From Scilla litardierei (Eukaryota > Streptophyta > Magnoliopsida > Asparagales > Asparagaceae), in NCBI GenBank assembly GCA_030789695.1, contig CM061142.1, forward strand, positions 159,900,391 to 159,964,390: a DNA stretch of 64,000 nucleotides, written 5' to 3'. The notes below the pieces were generated by a model that was not told where the DNA came from, did not search any database, and worked only from the letters and a program-made list of their open reading frames with translations. The position numbers and the translations under genes were made by a program. The first letter of the stretch is position 1; the number at the start of each line of letters is the position of its first letter. Shown here piece by piece: positions 1-11,049 of the stretch.

Positions 1-1250
1 AAGAAGAAGGATGGTTCGCGGCGCATGTGCGTGGACTAACGGGAGTTGAATGCGGTGACCATCAAGAATAAATACATGTTGCCTCGCATTGATGATATTT
101 TTGATCAGCTTGGAGGTTCGAGGGTGTTTTCGAAGTTGGATCTGAGGAGCGGTTATCATCAGCTGAAGGTGAAGAAGGAAGATGTTCCGAAGACAGCATT
201 CAGGACGAAGTATGGACACTACGAGTTTGTGGTTATGCCTTTCGGTGTAACCAATGCACCCGCAGTTTTCATGAATCTGATGAATCTGATTTTCTACGAC
301 TTTTTGGATAAGTTTGTCGTTATCTTTATTGACGACATTCTGATCTATTCAAAGTCGGAGGAGGAGCATGCCTCGCACTTGAGGACCGTGTTGGAGATTT
401 TGAGGTAGCATCGTTTGTATGCTAAGTTTTCGAAGTGCGAGTTTTGGCTGGACAGAGTTGCTTTTCTCGGGCATGTGGTGACTGGAGATGGTATTTCAGT
501 GGATCCCGAGAAGATCAGGGCCATCAGAGAGTGGCCTATTCCGCAGTCAGCGTCTGAGATCCGGAGTTTCCTTGGGCTTGCTGGTTACTATCGGCACTTT
601 ATTAAGGACTTTTCCTGTATTGCTGAGCCGATGACCAGATTGACGCGGAAGGATGTACCTTTTGTTTGGTCGGGTGATTGTGAGAATGCCTTTGGTGTTC
701 TGAGGGAGAGATTGACGACTGCCCCTATTCTTGTTGTGCCTGATCGCAGCGGTGGATTTGAGATCTTTTGCGATGCTTCTGGCAAGGGTCTCGGTTGTGT
801 GTTGCATCAGCACGGGCATGTTGTGGCGTATGCTTTGCGTCAGCTCAAGACTTATGAGAAGAATTACCCGACGCACGATTTGGAGTTGGCTGCTGTTGTG
901 TTTGCGCTCAAGATTTGGAGGCACTTCCTGCTGAGTGAGAAAGTGAAGATCTTCACCGATCACAAAATCGTGAAGTATATTTTCACTCAGAAAGAGCTCA
1001 ACATGCGACAGCGTCGATGGTTGGAGCTTATGGCGGATTATGAGATTGATTTGCAGTATCACCCTGGCAAGGTGAATGTGGTTCCTGATGCGCTGAGTAG
1101 GCTTCCAGCGGTGATGATTTTGACTTCGCAGTGGAGATTGCAGCAGGATTTTTGCGAGTCTGGTGTTGAGATCGTTCTTTCTGGAGAAGCTTCTTCGTTG
1201 ATGTGTATGCAGATACAGTCGACGATCGTGGATCGGATCAAGGCTGGCCA
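1..1250 (+). pseudogene. Ty3/gypsy chromovirus reverse transcriptase and RNase H, broken
   Basis: This is the polymerase part of a Tekay/Del-like chromovirus, cut at its 5' side by the window edge. The RT palm is visible with [12 protein letters not shown] (first catalytic Asp) and FIDDILIYS (331-336 encode the Asp pair). RNase H follows with FCDAS near 766, [16 protein letters not shown] and VPDALSR, so its four acidic residues look present. The frame is broken by TAA at 37-39, where a Tyr codon is expected after MCVD, and by TAG at 406-408, where Gln is expected (a C-to-T change). After 1110 a linker leads to the integrase. In life this enzyme would copy element RNA to cDNA inside Gag particles. 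Family assignment is by motif recognition; I am confident it is a dead copy. Confidence 0.93.
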
Positions 1251-1379
1251 GGCTGGAGATCCGAAGTTGGTGAAGATTCGGGAGCAGGTGGAAGCCGGTC
1301 TGCGGACTGACTTTTTGATTCATGAGGATGGCTCCCTGAGGTTTGGAGCCAGGTTGTGTGTGCCAGCTAGGGATATTAG

Positions 1380-2500
1380 AGAGGAGTTGATGGTGGAGGC
1401 ACATAGTTCGCCGTATTCTGTGCATCATGGTGGGACCAAGATGTACAAGGATCTTCGTCTGAACTATTTGTGGCATGGTATGAAGAGGAGTGTGGCTCGG
1501 ACTGTAGCCAAGTGTCTGGTTGCCAGCAAGTGAAGGCGGAGCATCAGCGTACGGCCGGGTTGCTACAACCGCTTCCGATTCCAGAGTGGAAATGGCAACA
1601 CATCACTATGCATTTCGTGACTGGACTACCTCGGAGTCCGAAGCAGAATGACACGATCTGGGTGATCGTAGATCCATTGACCAAATCCGCGCACTTTATT
1701 CCTTTCCGAGTAGGACAGTCCACTGAGGCACTAGCGAGGAGATACATGGAGGTAAATTCTTTTACTCTCTGTTTCTATTTCCTTTTCCTAGTTTAGATAG
1801 TGATGTGACGTGAATCGTGCAGGAGTTTGTACGACTTCACGGAGTCCCTGTGAGCATCGTGTCGGACAGAGACACGAGGTTCCCATCTCAGTTCTGGCAG
1901 AGTTTGTAGAAGAGTTTGGGTACGCGTCTGAGTTTCAGCACGGCGTACCATCCGCAGACGGATGGCCAGTCCGAGAGGACGATTCAGATCTTGGAGGACA
2001 TGCTGAGGGCGTGCATGTTGGATTTCAAGGGTTCGTGGGAGGACCATCTATATCTGGTAGATTTTTCCTACAATAACAGCTTCCAGGCGTCTATTGGCAT
2101 GGCGCCTTTTGCCGCGCTGTATGGGAGGAAATGCCGATCGCCGTTGAGTTGGGATGAAGTTGGTGATCTGGAGCTGTTGGGACCTGAGATGATTGTGGAG
2201 GCCGTGGATGTTGTTAGGAACATTCGGGAGAGGTTGAGGATTGCTCAGGACCATTTTAAGCACTGGGCGGATGCTAAACACCGTCCTTTGGAGTTTCAGC
2301 AGGGCAACCATGTGTTCTTGAAGATTTCCCCGAATCGTGGTGTGATTCGCTTTGGGAAGCGAGGGAAGTTGAGCCCGCGATACATTGGACCGTTTGACGT
2401 TCTGGAGAGAGTTGGCGAGGTAGCCTACCACTTAGCCTTGCCGCCATCTTTGGAAGGAGTTCACAATGTTTTCCATGTGTCGCAGCTTCGTCGTTACATT
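1380..2500 (+). pseudogene. Ty3/gypsy integrase, broken, with intron-like insertion
   Basis: This is the integrase of the same element. The zinc-binding region reads [12 protein letters not shown] then KCLV. A one-base deletion near 1519-1521 then shifts the frame into CQQVKAEHQ, still the expected order. In the catalytic core the first Asp is replaced: CAT at 1611-1613 gives MHFVTGLP where the family has MDFVTGLP. The second Asp (VSDRD) and the Glu (GQSERTIQ) are present. A 71-bp GT-AG segment (1752-1822) interrupts the core, and removing it rejoins the frame exactly. A TAG at 1907-1909 replaces an expected Gln. The C-terminal part runs open to 2725. The lost Asp alone should abolish strand transfer. 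Confidence 0.92.
1752..1822 (+). other. intron-like GT-AG segment inside the integrase core
   Basis: The coding frame ends at RRYME and resumes at EFVRLHGVP, which is contiguous in the integrase family. Between them lie 71 bases beginning GTAAAT and ending GTGCAG, with a pyrimidine-rich middle. The length is not a multiple of three, and removal moves translation from the frame used upstream to the one used downstream. That is how a spliceosomal intron behaves; a chance insertion would rarely do this. It could instead be a small insertion that mimics an intron. Confidence 0.68.
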
Positions 2501-2559
2501 AGCGATCCATCTCATGCTGTGGATTTCTCGGAGATTACCGTTTGCCCTGATATGACGTA

Positions 2560-2725
2560 TGACCAGCTGCCAGTGTGGATTTTGGACAGGCGTCAGAAGT
2601 CACTTCGGAACAAGGTTTTCAATCTTATGAGGGTGATGTGGCGATACAGCTCGCCTGGGGAGTCTACTTGGGAGAATGAGGATGAGATGCGAGAGCGCTA
2701 CCCACTTTTGTTTCCGGACACGTGA
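2560..2725 (+). pseudogene. chromodomain-like integrase C-terminus
   Basis: The pol reading frame ends with PVWILDRR, LMRVMWRY, ESTWENEDEMRERYP and a TGA-terminated LFPDT tail. This matches my memory of the divergent chromodomain at the end of Tekay/Del-clade integrases, which guides insertion to marked chromatin. The segment itself is open and looks intact, unlike the domains before it. Confidence 0.8.
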
Positions 2726-2761
2726 GTGTTGGGAAATTTCGAGGACGGAATTTTTCTTAAG

Positions 2762-2771
2762 TTGGGGAGGA
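2762..2771 (+). promoter_or_regulatory. polypurine tract (plus-strand primer site)
   Basis: TTGGGGAGGA lies immediately before the LTR start TGTAACGAC. It is the expected site for plus-strand cDNA priming. The preceding sequence GAGGACGGAATTTTT is also seen, slightly altered, next to the LTRs of the two LARD elements on the minus strand. Confidence 0.8.
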
Positions 2772-3059
2772 TGTAACGACTGGTTTTCATGTATTTGGAT
2801 TATCTATATTATATATATATGTTTTGGTGGATTTTCTCCTCATGTGTGGTTTTCGTCTCCGTAGCTTTCATTTCGATCGTTTTGTCGCGATTTTCTAGGT
2901 TCTTCCTTAGAATCGTTGATCTTGGAGTAAGTCACTCATGCCGAACTTCAAATCGCTCATATTTTAGAGTTAGAGTGATCCTAGAAGCCGTAGGAATCTT
3001 CTTAGAACTTCGCGCTCCATTTCGGAACTTTCGGTGCACGTTAGCCGGTACAAGAAGGG

Positions 3060-3460
3060 GAACCGACCGACTAGATGACGATTTAGACGGTCGAAAAACC
3101 ATCATGGACCGACTAGTGGGCTTTGTTAATTATTCAGGAGTTACTGTTTATCGTTAGTCGGTCTAAGAATATTTGTCGACCGACTAGGTTGCAAACTAGT
3201 CGGTTAGCAATTGTTCTTTAACCGACTAGCTCTATGATCATTTTTGATACCAAGTACTATTCATTCTTAGTCGGTCTAAGAACGTTCGTCGACCGACTAG
3301 ATGAGAAACTAGTCGGTCAGTAGTTGTTCTTTGACCGACTAAATCTAAATCCTATTTTTCGTTAGGAGTTACTGTTTGGATTTAGTCGGTCACAGTTGGT
3401 CGACCGACCGACTAGTTCGTAAACTAGTCGGTCAGCCACTCTTCATTGACCGACTAATGA
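3060..3460 (+). promoter_or_regulatory. cluster of GACCGACTAG / CTAGTCGGTC motifs in the LTR
   Basis: About 14 copies of GACCGACTAG or its complement CTAGTCGGTC, exact or with one change, occur in both orientations within 400 bp. They stop about 40 bp before the TATA box. The spacing is irregular, so this is not a simple tandem repeat. The position fits U3 control elements; no binding factor is known to me. Confidence 0.6.
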
Positions 3461-3500
3461 CCCCAGAAACCCTAATTTCTGGGCAGCCGCCAGCTCTTCC

Positions 3501-3508
3501 TATTTAAA
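3501..3508 (+). promoter_or_regulatory. LTR TATA box
   Basis: TATTTAAA is followed by a C-rich run and a CT-rich leader, a typical plant LTR promoter layout. It lies about 730 bp into the LTR. Confidence 0.6.
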
Positions 3509-5192
3509 CCCCCCAAACGTTTTTCTTTTCTTCTTTCATTTCTCCTTAGCCTCCTTCTTCCCCAAATCATCATCCATCTAACCCTAGCCTTCCTCCTTCT
3601 TCAAGAGCCTCTCCCCCTCTCCATTTTGGCTGGCCACCACCTCTAGGTCGCCGAAAAACCCCCAAAAATCCCCAAAACCCCATTTCTCCAGATTTTCCCC
3701 ATCCGTTCCAGATCTGAACCGTAGGTTCCCCGGATCGTTTCTTCCGTCGTCGTGCTGCTCGGCATCGTTCTTCCGCTAACGATTCTGTAATAACTCGACC
3801 CTATAGAGTTCTCGTAACCTATTTGTGTTTTTGTGAAACCCTAATGAATGTGGATATTGTTTGATGGTTGTTTCTCCTTAACATCGACTTTCTCCGTAGT
3901 TAGCATTTGTGTGACGGCCTCGTTGATCGTCATCCTCGGTGCTAGGCAAGTGAAACTTGCCACTTAGGGTTTTGGGCCATGTCTTAGGCCATTTACTTGT
4001 GTGGGCTTAAAAGAGACTAGGCGACGAAATGATACTCGCCTAGGAGCAATTTCAGGAACTAGCTTGACAACGAAGCTAGATCCGTCATTTATCATGTTGC
4101 ATAACTACCATGTCATGTTTAATTTTAATTAACGGTACGCGAATTAATTGTCATCCATGCTATCTATGTTGAATGTCGCATTCGTAGCACACGCTACAAT
4201 ACTTGTGTTTCCTGGCTCGTGTTCCAGAAGCGGGCCACGTGAGTTGGTTGATAGCCAATGCCCGATCTACTTGTTTCCGGCTAGGCACCTGTGTTGCAGG
4301 CATAACCATACGCCATACGTGTTAAATACACTTCCTGGCTCGTGATCCAGAAGCGAGCATTCCGTGTTCGGGGTAATGCCCTGGCTCGATACACGTGGAG
4401 GGGTAGGGATAAGCGGTCACCTGAGCTTACGAGTTGGCCCGATCAGCCACTCTAGCCAGCAGACGAAATCTCTGTGCACAACTTGTTTACTTGACGTGAT
4501 CACTTGACGTGAACCATTTGACTTGTACTTGTCCGTGTTTTACTTGTAAAACTTGTTATCCATGACATACTTGCCACTTGCTACTTGTACTTCCCTTTAC
4601 TTGTCACTTCCATACTATACTTGCCATGTCATGCATCATACTATAACTGCTAGGTTGCTAGTTTACCTTACTTTCAGATTCCTTACCCAAGTCTTTTAGA
4701 CTTGCTGACATGTGCCCCTCTACTCTTTTGGGTGACACATGTTAGATCTTGAGCTTGAGTTCGTCGTTGAGGACGAGGTGTTTGCGGACGCCGAGCCCGA
4801 GCCTGTGTTTGGCGAGGAGTACGTGGACACTGGGGACCAGTCCTAGTGTCTTCGTTGAGCTTTCCCCATTTGTTTTAGACTGCTGTAGTTGTCGGTGTGC
4901 AGCACATATACTCTGTTTATGTTTGTCTTTGTTGGCCTTGTTCTGGGCCTTTAGACTCTTTCTTTTAGCCTGGTGGCTTTTCTGGATGTGAACTTAAATT
5001 TTAATGTTGGACAAATTCTGAGATTTGAGATTTTATTTCTGTCTCTCCTTGTGTTATTATTGTTGTTCCGTTTGTGGTTACAGGGACCTGCTTATGTTTT
5101 ATTGACGCTTATCGGGTTTGGGGCTTCACAGCTCCACTCTCGTGCGGACCTTTTCACGTCTCGCCTCCATTTTAGGGAAGCGGGTCGTGACA

Positions 5193-5341
5193 CACCAGAG
5201 GGAAGAGCTAATGGCAGCCTTCATGCAGACATCTCAAGGGAGGAAGTCAAAGCAAATGTTATCTCGGTATTGTCCTCAGAGGCAAACCCTTATGTGCGGT
5301 GATTATTAGAAAGCCAACATCCTTGTTGTAAGTTTACACTG
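5193..5341. other. unassigned segment between two LTRs
   Basis: About 150 bp separate the end of the Tekay-like LTR from the next LTR. A short open stretch is present but has no recognisable motif. This is probably older host or element sequence into which both elements inserted. Confidence 0.4.
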
Positions 5342-6271
5342 TGTTTACGGGTGTTTTCTCACTGCCGAATCGTTGACCGATGGACGGACGGTCTACGTGG
5401 TCCAGGGGACACGTGGGACCCCCAGGTTCCGTCAAGCGTGTGATTGCCAGACGGGGGTAGCCTTCATCCTTATGCAAGTTCTCCAAAAGGGTAGCCATGG
5501 CGTGTTAAGGGTGAGTGGGCTCGCTGGTGGGAGCTCTCAACCTCGGTCAATGAGGTGCTAAGGGGTAGCCTCGACACCGCGGGATCTGCTCGGCCTTGGT
5601 AGGCGTGGAAACTCGTCGGGGGCGCGCGGGCTCGTTGCTGGGAGGGCTCGGCCTCGGTCGAGATAGTGCAGAGGGGTAGCCTCGACACTACAGGATCTGC
5701 TTAGCCTAGACAGACGAAGAAGCTCGTCAGGGGGTCGGACCTTGGTTCTGGTCAAGTCCCCTTCAATGCCTAAGTCAGAACGTATCTGATAGCTGTTCGG
5801 TGGGACCGGTATGGCTCACAGGGAGGCCGATACACGTATCCTTGGACCGAGTTATGGGAGGGAAAGCAAAGTGGAAAACAAGGCCTTTGAGTAGAATACC
5901 TTTGTCTTATGGTCTCCGGGGAAAGGTCTTGCTCTCGGTTGCCCCTCGAGTTCCTGTATAGGGATCATCCCATGATCACTCCCACACAACGTCCCCCATC
6001 TCTGCCCCCATGATCCACCTCTTTGAAGGTGCCTGCATGTGCCATGGAGGTGGGTTAATGGGGCCCCTTCATGGTCATTAAGGGGTGTATTTTGGAGAGC
6101 GGTTAGCTCCCGCTAATGTGGGCTGACGGGACGCACGTTCCGGTCATGGTCGACTTGATTCTGAGTCCTTGTGAGGGCCTCGATGGGCGGCCCGAACTCC
6201 TTTTGGGGCATCTTGCTTCAATTGTGGGATTGGGCCACTCCTTCTTGGGCTGTCTAAAAATGGTCGTATCA
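5342..6271 (-). repeat. Tat-type LTR (left)
   Basis: It begins TGTTTACGGGTG and ends GTCGTATCA, followed by ATTGCCCCCATCG. Read on the minus strand, that is a polypurine tract next to TGATACG. The LTR carries repeated GAGGGGTAGCC/CCTCGGTC-type blocks like the other Tat LTRs here. In element orientation it is the 3' LTR. Confidence 0.75.
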
Positions 6272-6656
6272 ATTGCCCCCATCGCTTGTGCCGTTCGGAT
6301 TCTGTCGGTTCGGTTTGGGCGATATGACTTGTGTGGATCTTGACAGGCACGTCAGTCGAGACAGTGCCATTAAATGGAAACCATCATGACGCTGTCCGGT
6401 TGAACTTCCCCTGCCCCTGGGTGCAGAATTCGAAGCACCGCCGGTCTCCAGATGTCGTCATGTGTCCTCCTTTGAACAGCCCTGATTCTGGGATTGCTCC
6501 TTAAATAAAGATGACCCCCTCTGAATTTGATCTTTCACGCTTTTCGATCAGGCTGTGTTCTTGCAAGTACCTGCGAATTCTCCTTCGTCTTCCACCCTTC
6601 GTATCCCTTTTAAGGTAACCTCCTTCTCCTTCCTTATGCCCCACTCGATCTGTCCT

Positions 6657-7730
6657 ATGGCCGCACTTAGAATAGGTGGTTCCGCGTCGGGGTCCGGGGA
6701 TCCAACAGTTCCTGAGTCAGGTAATCCTCTGTCCTCAAGGCCCACTATCACCCAGCGACACGTCCAGTTCTGGACAAAGGGAAGGGCTTGCTATTTGAGG
6801 ACCCGGTCGATAGAGACGAGGTTCAGGCGGTAGAGAGGTTCGACGTTCCCCCGGTGATCCTCAAGTCATCGTCTATCGTCCCCTTCTCAACAGTCACAGA
6901 GATCTGGGAGAAGTATTTGTGCCACCCGTATGACATCCGGATCCCCTTTAGCGACGAAAGGATCTGTTTCCCAAGGAGCTGTGAGGCCGGTGTTTACATC
7001 GAGATGTTCCGCATGGGGCTCCGCTTCACCCTCCATCCTTTCATCATCCGGGTGATGGAGTTCTTGAAGGTGGCCCTGTGCCAGCTGATCCTGTATTCAA
7101 TGGCGGTGCTGGTTGAGTTCGTTATGATATGCAGCGTACACCGCTTGGAGCCGACCTTGCCCCGCTTCTTCTTCTATTTTCGGGTTCAGACGATCGGTTG
7201 AAGATCGTGGCAGCACATCCGCGCCCAAGCGGGGAGGGAGTGCTTGCTCGGACTGCCCCATTGGGTGGGAGATTGGAGCTTGAACTACGTCTTTGTAGTT
7301 TTACCCAGGGATACTGTAATCCTGACAGGTTAGGGGGCTATGTCAATATGACTTGACGTTGACCCTCTCCGAGGCCGATCAGGCTGCGGTCCGGTTGTTG
7401 TCATCTCTGCCTTTAGTGGATAGGTCGATCTGGCCCCTGCTGGACGACCTAGTCCTTAAGACCGTCATGTGGTCACATGGTAGGTGTCCCATTTTCTTTC
7501 TACTTCGCCTTTTGCTTACCTTGATCTTCTTTCTCCCTGCAAAAATGACGGGTCGGGAATTCAGCCGCGATGTCGGCGAAATCATTCGTCGGGATCAAGC
7601 AGCGGCTGAGGAAACCCTTTTGGCCATGCACCTCGCCGTACGATGGAGGATGAGATCCGCCGACCTGACCCAGAGGTTGGGAGGCAGGAGCCAGCAGCCG
7701 CAGCAGCGCCGCCGGCCTAGGTTGTGGTTG
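6657..7730 (+). pseudogene. Transposase_28-type antisense gene, 5' part, broken
   Basis: This is antisense to the element's gag. The start ATG at 6657 gives MAALRIGGSASGSG. A frameshift near 6785 passes to VPPVILKSS, HPYDIRIPF, DERICFP, VYIEMFRMGLRF and LHPFIIRVMEF, the pattern I associate with the plant Transposase_28 family (putative gypsy type transposon). A TGA near 7200 interrupts the frame. After a possible intron, PLVDRSIWPLLDDL and MTGREFSRDVGEIIRR continue it. The second intron's acceptor appears mutated (GCAA for GCAG). LARD1 cuts the gene at 7735 and the sequence resumes at 17799. The molecular function of the family is unknown to me. A TTAAATAA box at 6501 could be its promoter. 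Confidence 0.7.
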
Positions 7731-7735
7731 AATCC
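7731..7735. repeat. target site duplication, left copy (AATCC)
   Basis: AATCC directly precedes the LTR terminus TGTCACG. It is repeated at 17794-17798 right after the other terminus GTTACA. Confidence 0.9.
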
Positions 7736-10700
7736 TGTCACGACCAGCTTCCCTAAAATAGAGGCGAGGCGTGAGAAGTCCGCTCAGACTTGGAGCTGTG
7801 AAGCTCCAGTCGGTAAAGTGTCTGGAATAACCAAGTATAGGTCCTTGCAAATGCGATACAGAACAAAATAATAATAATGAAAAGAGACAGATAAAATTTA
7901 TTCCAATCTCAGAACGTCCACAACAAATTCCAACATCGCAGAAAAGCCACCAGGCTAAAAAAGAGTCTAAAAGGAAAGTACAAGAGTCTGAAAAGAGGCC
8001 TAAGGCATGGCCGACATAATAAATAATATCAACAAGAAAAGAGAGGTGCTACGCACCGACAGCCTAACAACGACTAAGCAGGAAACAACAACAACGAGAA
8101 GGAGCTCTAGGACTGGTCTCCAATTTCATCGAACTCAACACCTGCAACATGTTCGTCCTTGACGACCAACTCTGCCTCACAATCTAACATGTGACACCTA
8201 AAAGAGAAAAGGGGCACATGTCAGCAAGTCTACTAGAGACTTGTGCAAGGAAACTAAAAGAAGGAAAGCAACCTAGCAGTTCTAAAATGTGCGATGACAT
8301 GGCAGTTTAATGCATGATTGCAACAAGTGAGACAATGCAATAAGTATGACATGGCAACAAGTATAACATTCACACGGATTTTTAAAAGTTAAGTAACATG
8401 TCGTGCTCAGAGTTTACGCCTTATAGCTGAAGTGGCTGTACGGACACACTTCTACGCTGAGTGGTCGCCTAACCCTATCCCTCCACGTGTAATCGAGCAT
8501 TGGCTTTTGACCAACACATGTAGCCCGCTTCAGGATCACGAGCCAGGAAATACATTTGGCATAGGGTTGTGCCTACAACGCAGGTGCCTAGCCACAACAA
8601 GTCGGGCATTGGCTTTTGACCAATACATGTAGCCCGCTTCTGGATCACGAGCCAGGAAATACATTTGGCATAGGGTTGTGCCTGCAATGCAGGTGCCTAG
8701 CCTCAACAAGTCGGGCATTGGCTTTTGACCAACACGTGTAGCCCGCTTCTGGATCACGAGCCAGGAAGTCTATTTGGCATAGGGTTGTGCCTGCAACGCA
8801 GGTGCCTAGCCTAGACAAGGAAGTACGTAGCGTGTGCTACGAATGCAACACTCAAGCATGGATAACATGGCATGGCAAGTTATAATTTAAGTGCGTACAG
8901 ATAAGGAATTTAAACGTGACAGGCAGAGCATAAGTAAATAGCATGCAGTTATGAAAATTTAAACGTGACAGGCAGAAATGCATGAATGACATGGCAGGGT
9001 GACAGATCTAGCTTCGTTGTCAAGCTAGATCTTAAAATTTGCGTCTAGGCTAGTATCATTTCGTCGCCTAGTCTCTTTTACGCCTAAAACAAGAAATGGC
9101 CTAAAGCACGGCCTAAACAAAGAACTGGCAAGTTTCACTTGACTGAAATCAACCGTTCTGCAAATATCGTCCAACCAGTCCAGTCTACCTATGTGCTCAG
9201 ATCCATTAGCCTACAGTCCCAAATTAAATTATCTTTATCAGTGAATTACCAGACAATTAAAATACCGATTTTTATCTTGTTTAACATGGATGGGTTGGGG
9301 GTCCTAAGTGTTCAGAAATTTACCCTTACACGACGCGAGAGCTACACTGGCGTCGAGTAGCGATGCCAGGGGTTGGAATAACAGAAAACGCTCCACGTCC
9401 AGATTCCAAATAAGATTCCTACGATCGCTAATCCTTGGACAGTGACCAGATCAGCGAGCAAGATTCCAATCAGCGAGCGAGAGTTCGGTAGACGTTTTTA
9501 CGGTTCCCGGGAAGCCGTAACAATGAACCGAGACAAACGGTTCGACGTACACGAAGTCTATGACGTTGAGCGTCGTAGGGGATGATCGTGACGTCGGGAA
9601 ACACCCCTAGTAGATGTAGAGGACTGTCGGAAGATCCCAACAGCGAGAGGGAACGACGGGAGACGATACGACGCATCGATACGTCGTTAAAACGCAAAAA
9701 AGCGAGATGGCTCGCTGTTTCAGATCAATGGCGGCCTGAGGGCTACCGTCAACGGCGCAAGGGGTCCAGGGGTCGACTGCAGTGGTCGGGGTCACTTTCG
9801 GCACCGTGACAGTGGCTAACGGCGTTTTCAGAGGTCAAGAGATGCTATCGGCAGAGCACAGGCGATCTCCGGAGAGTTCTTGGTCGGAGAGGGAGGCTGG
9901 CGGTGGTCAGCGATCGTCGGGGAGGTTCTGCAAAGAGGGGGGGTCGGAGATACAGCGGCGCTGCCGTGCGTCGCCAGGTGGCACTGCTGCGTCTTGCAGC
10001 GGCTGCAGCGACTGAGAACAGCGCTGTGGTGCTTGTGGAGATGCCGGTGAAGGTCAGGTGGCCGGTGTTCGGTCGGGGGAAGAGGGTAGGCCATCGGCGG
10101 GGGTTCACATCGAAGGCGAAGTCGGGCGCTGGGCGTTTGCGTGAAAAATAGTATAGGTGGCGGCGGTTTCTTTTGTTGCTAGGAGAGGGAGTAGTTTAAC
10201 CTAGGTTATTTTCATATAGGGGCTCACGTGCGTTAGGCTGAAACGTGGGGGCTAGGGCTGGAAACGTGGCTAGAGGGCTGGGGTAGTTAAGGCTAGAGTT
10301 TGTTATAAGATTTTTTATAAAAATTATCAAAACCCCAATACACACACCCTCTCTCTCTCTCACCCTGGGTATGCGTGTGTGCGGCCAAGTGCAAACAAGG
10401 GCTGAGTCAACTAAGTATTAGGATGTAACATAGGTTATTATTATTAAGGATTTTTATTAGGGAAATTTCTCTAGATGAAACTTAGGGCTAAAAATGTAAT
10501 AAGTTGGGCCAATCAGTGAAAGTAGATCAAATGAAGCCCAAAATTTGTGAAATAAATACTGGGGTGACCGTATCGACGGGAGAAACAAAACAAAGAAGTC
10601 GGATCACAATTTCGACAACGAGAAACGAAATTAAAAATAAAAAGGCCTCCCGACAAGAGTGAAAATCGCGACGTCTCATCAAACAAAGTCAAATCATGGG

Positions 10701-11049
10701 AGAACGACCCGTGAAATGACGTTCCAAAATAATTCCAATATTTAGTATTCTTCGAGAGGGTCACAACGGCATATCACACTATAGGGTTCAGATACAGACA
10801 AAGCCTAAAATAAATACGTGCACGAACAAGACTACGTGCACGTAAAGCGGATAAAAGATACGGGGTCCAATGGTGACAGTAATTCCAAGTTGGGCACACG
10901 TCGGGGTTGGCTTGCTAAGGATGCAACCAATGTGCTACGGCCCTATCGACTCAACAACACGACTCACATACAAAGCAACAAAACCAATCAGATACCCGAA
11001 ATTACTATACGCACAGCCGTAAATCGTATAGTAAGTACCGGCCGTTACA
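7736..11049 (-). repeat. LARD1 LTR (3' in element orientation)
   Basis: It runs from TGTCACGACC to GTTACA in window orientation. It contains a 109-bp tandem repeat in three copies, a GC-rich section near 9780-10130, and a purine/AT-rich end. Its minus-strand start abuts an AGGATG-type polypurine junction at 11050. Confidence 0.9.
8497..8823 (-). repeat. 109-bp LTR minisatellite, three copies
   Basis: Units start at GCATTGGCTTTTGACC at 8497, 8606 and 8715, exactly 109 bp apart. Each holds the CCTGGCTCGTGATCC block (as its complement), which is present in single, diverged form in the Tekay-like LTR. Confidence 0.92.

Larger units (their letters stand above)
2772..5192 (+). repeat. 3' LTR of the Tekay-like element (about 2.4 kb)
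   Basis: The LTR begins TGTAACGAC directly after the polypurine tract and ends GGGTCGTGACA at 5192. It holds a cluster of short palindromic motifs (3060-3460), a TATTTAAA box (3501), a C-rich leader, a clover-like block with repeated CCTGGCTCGTG (about 4211 and 4334), and a 3' end shared with the LARD LTRs. No open frame inside looks coding. The matching 5' LTR is outside the window, so a target duplication cannot be tested. Confidence 0.85.

Noticed and set aside
547..1476. 309-codon minus-strand frame
   Set aside because: It is the shadow of the RT, RNase H and integrase frames on the plus strand; no domain is recognised.
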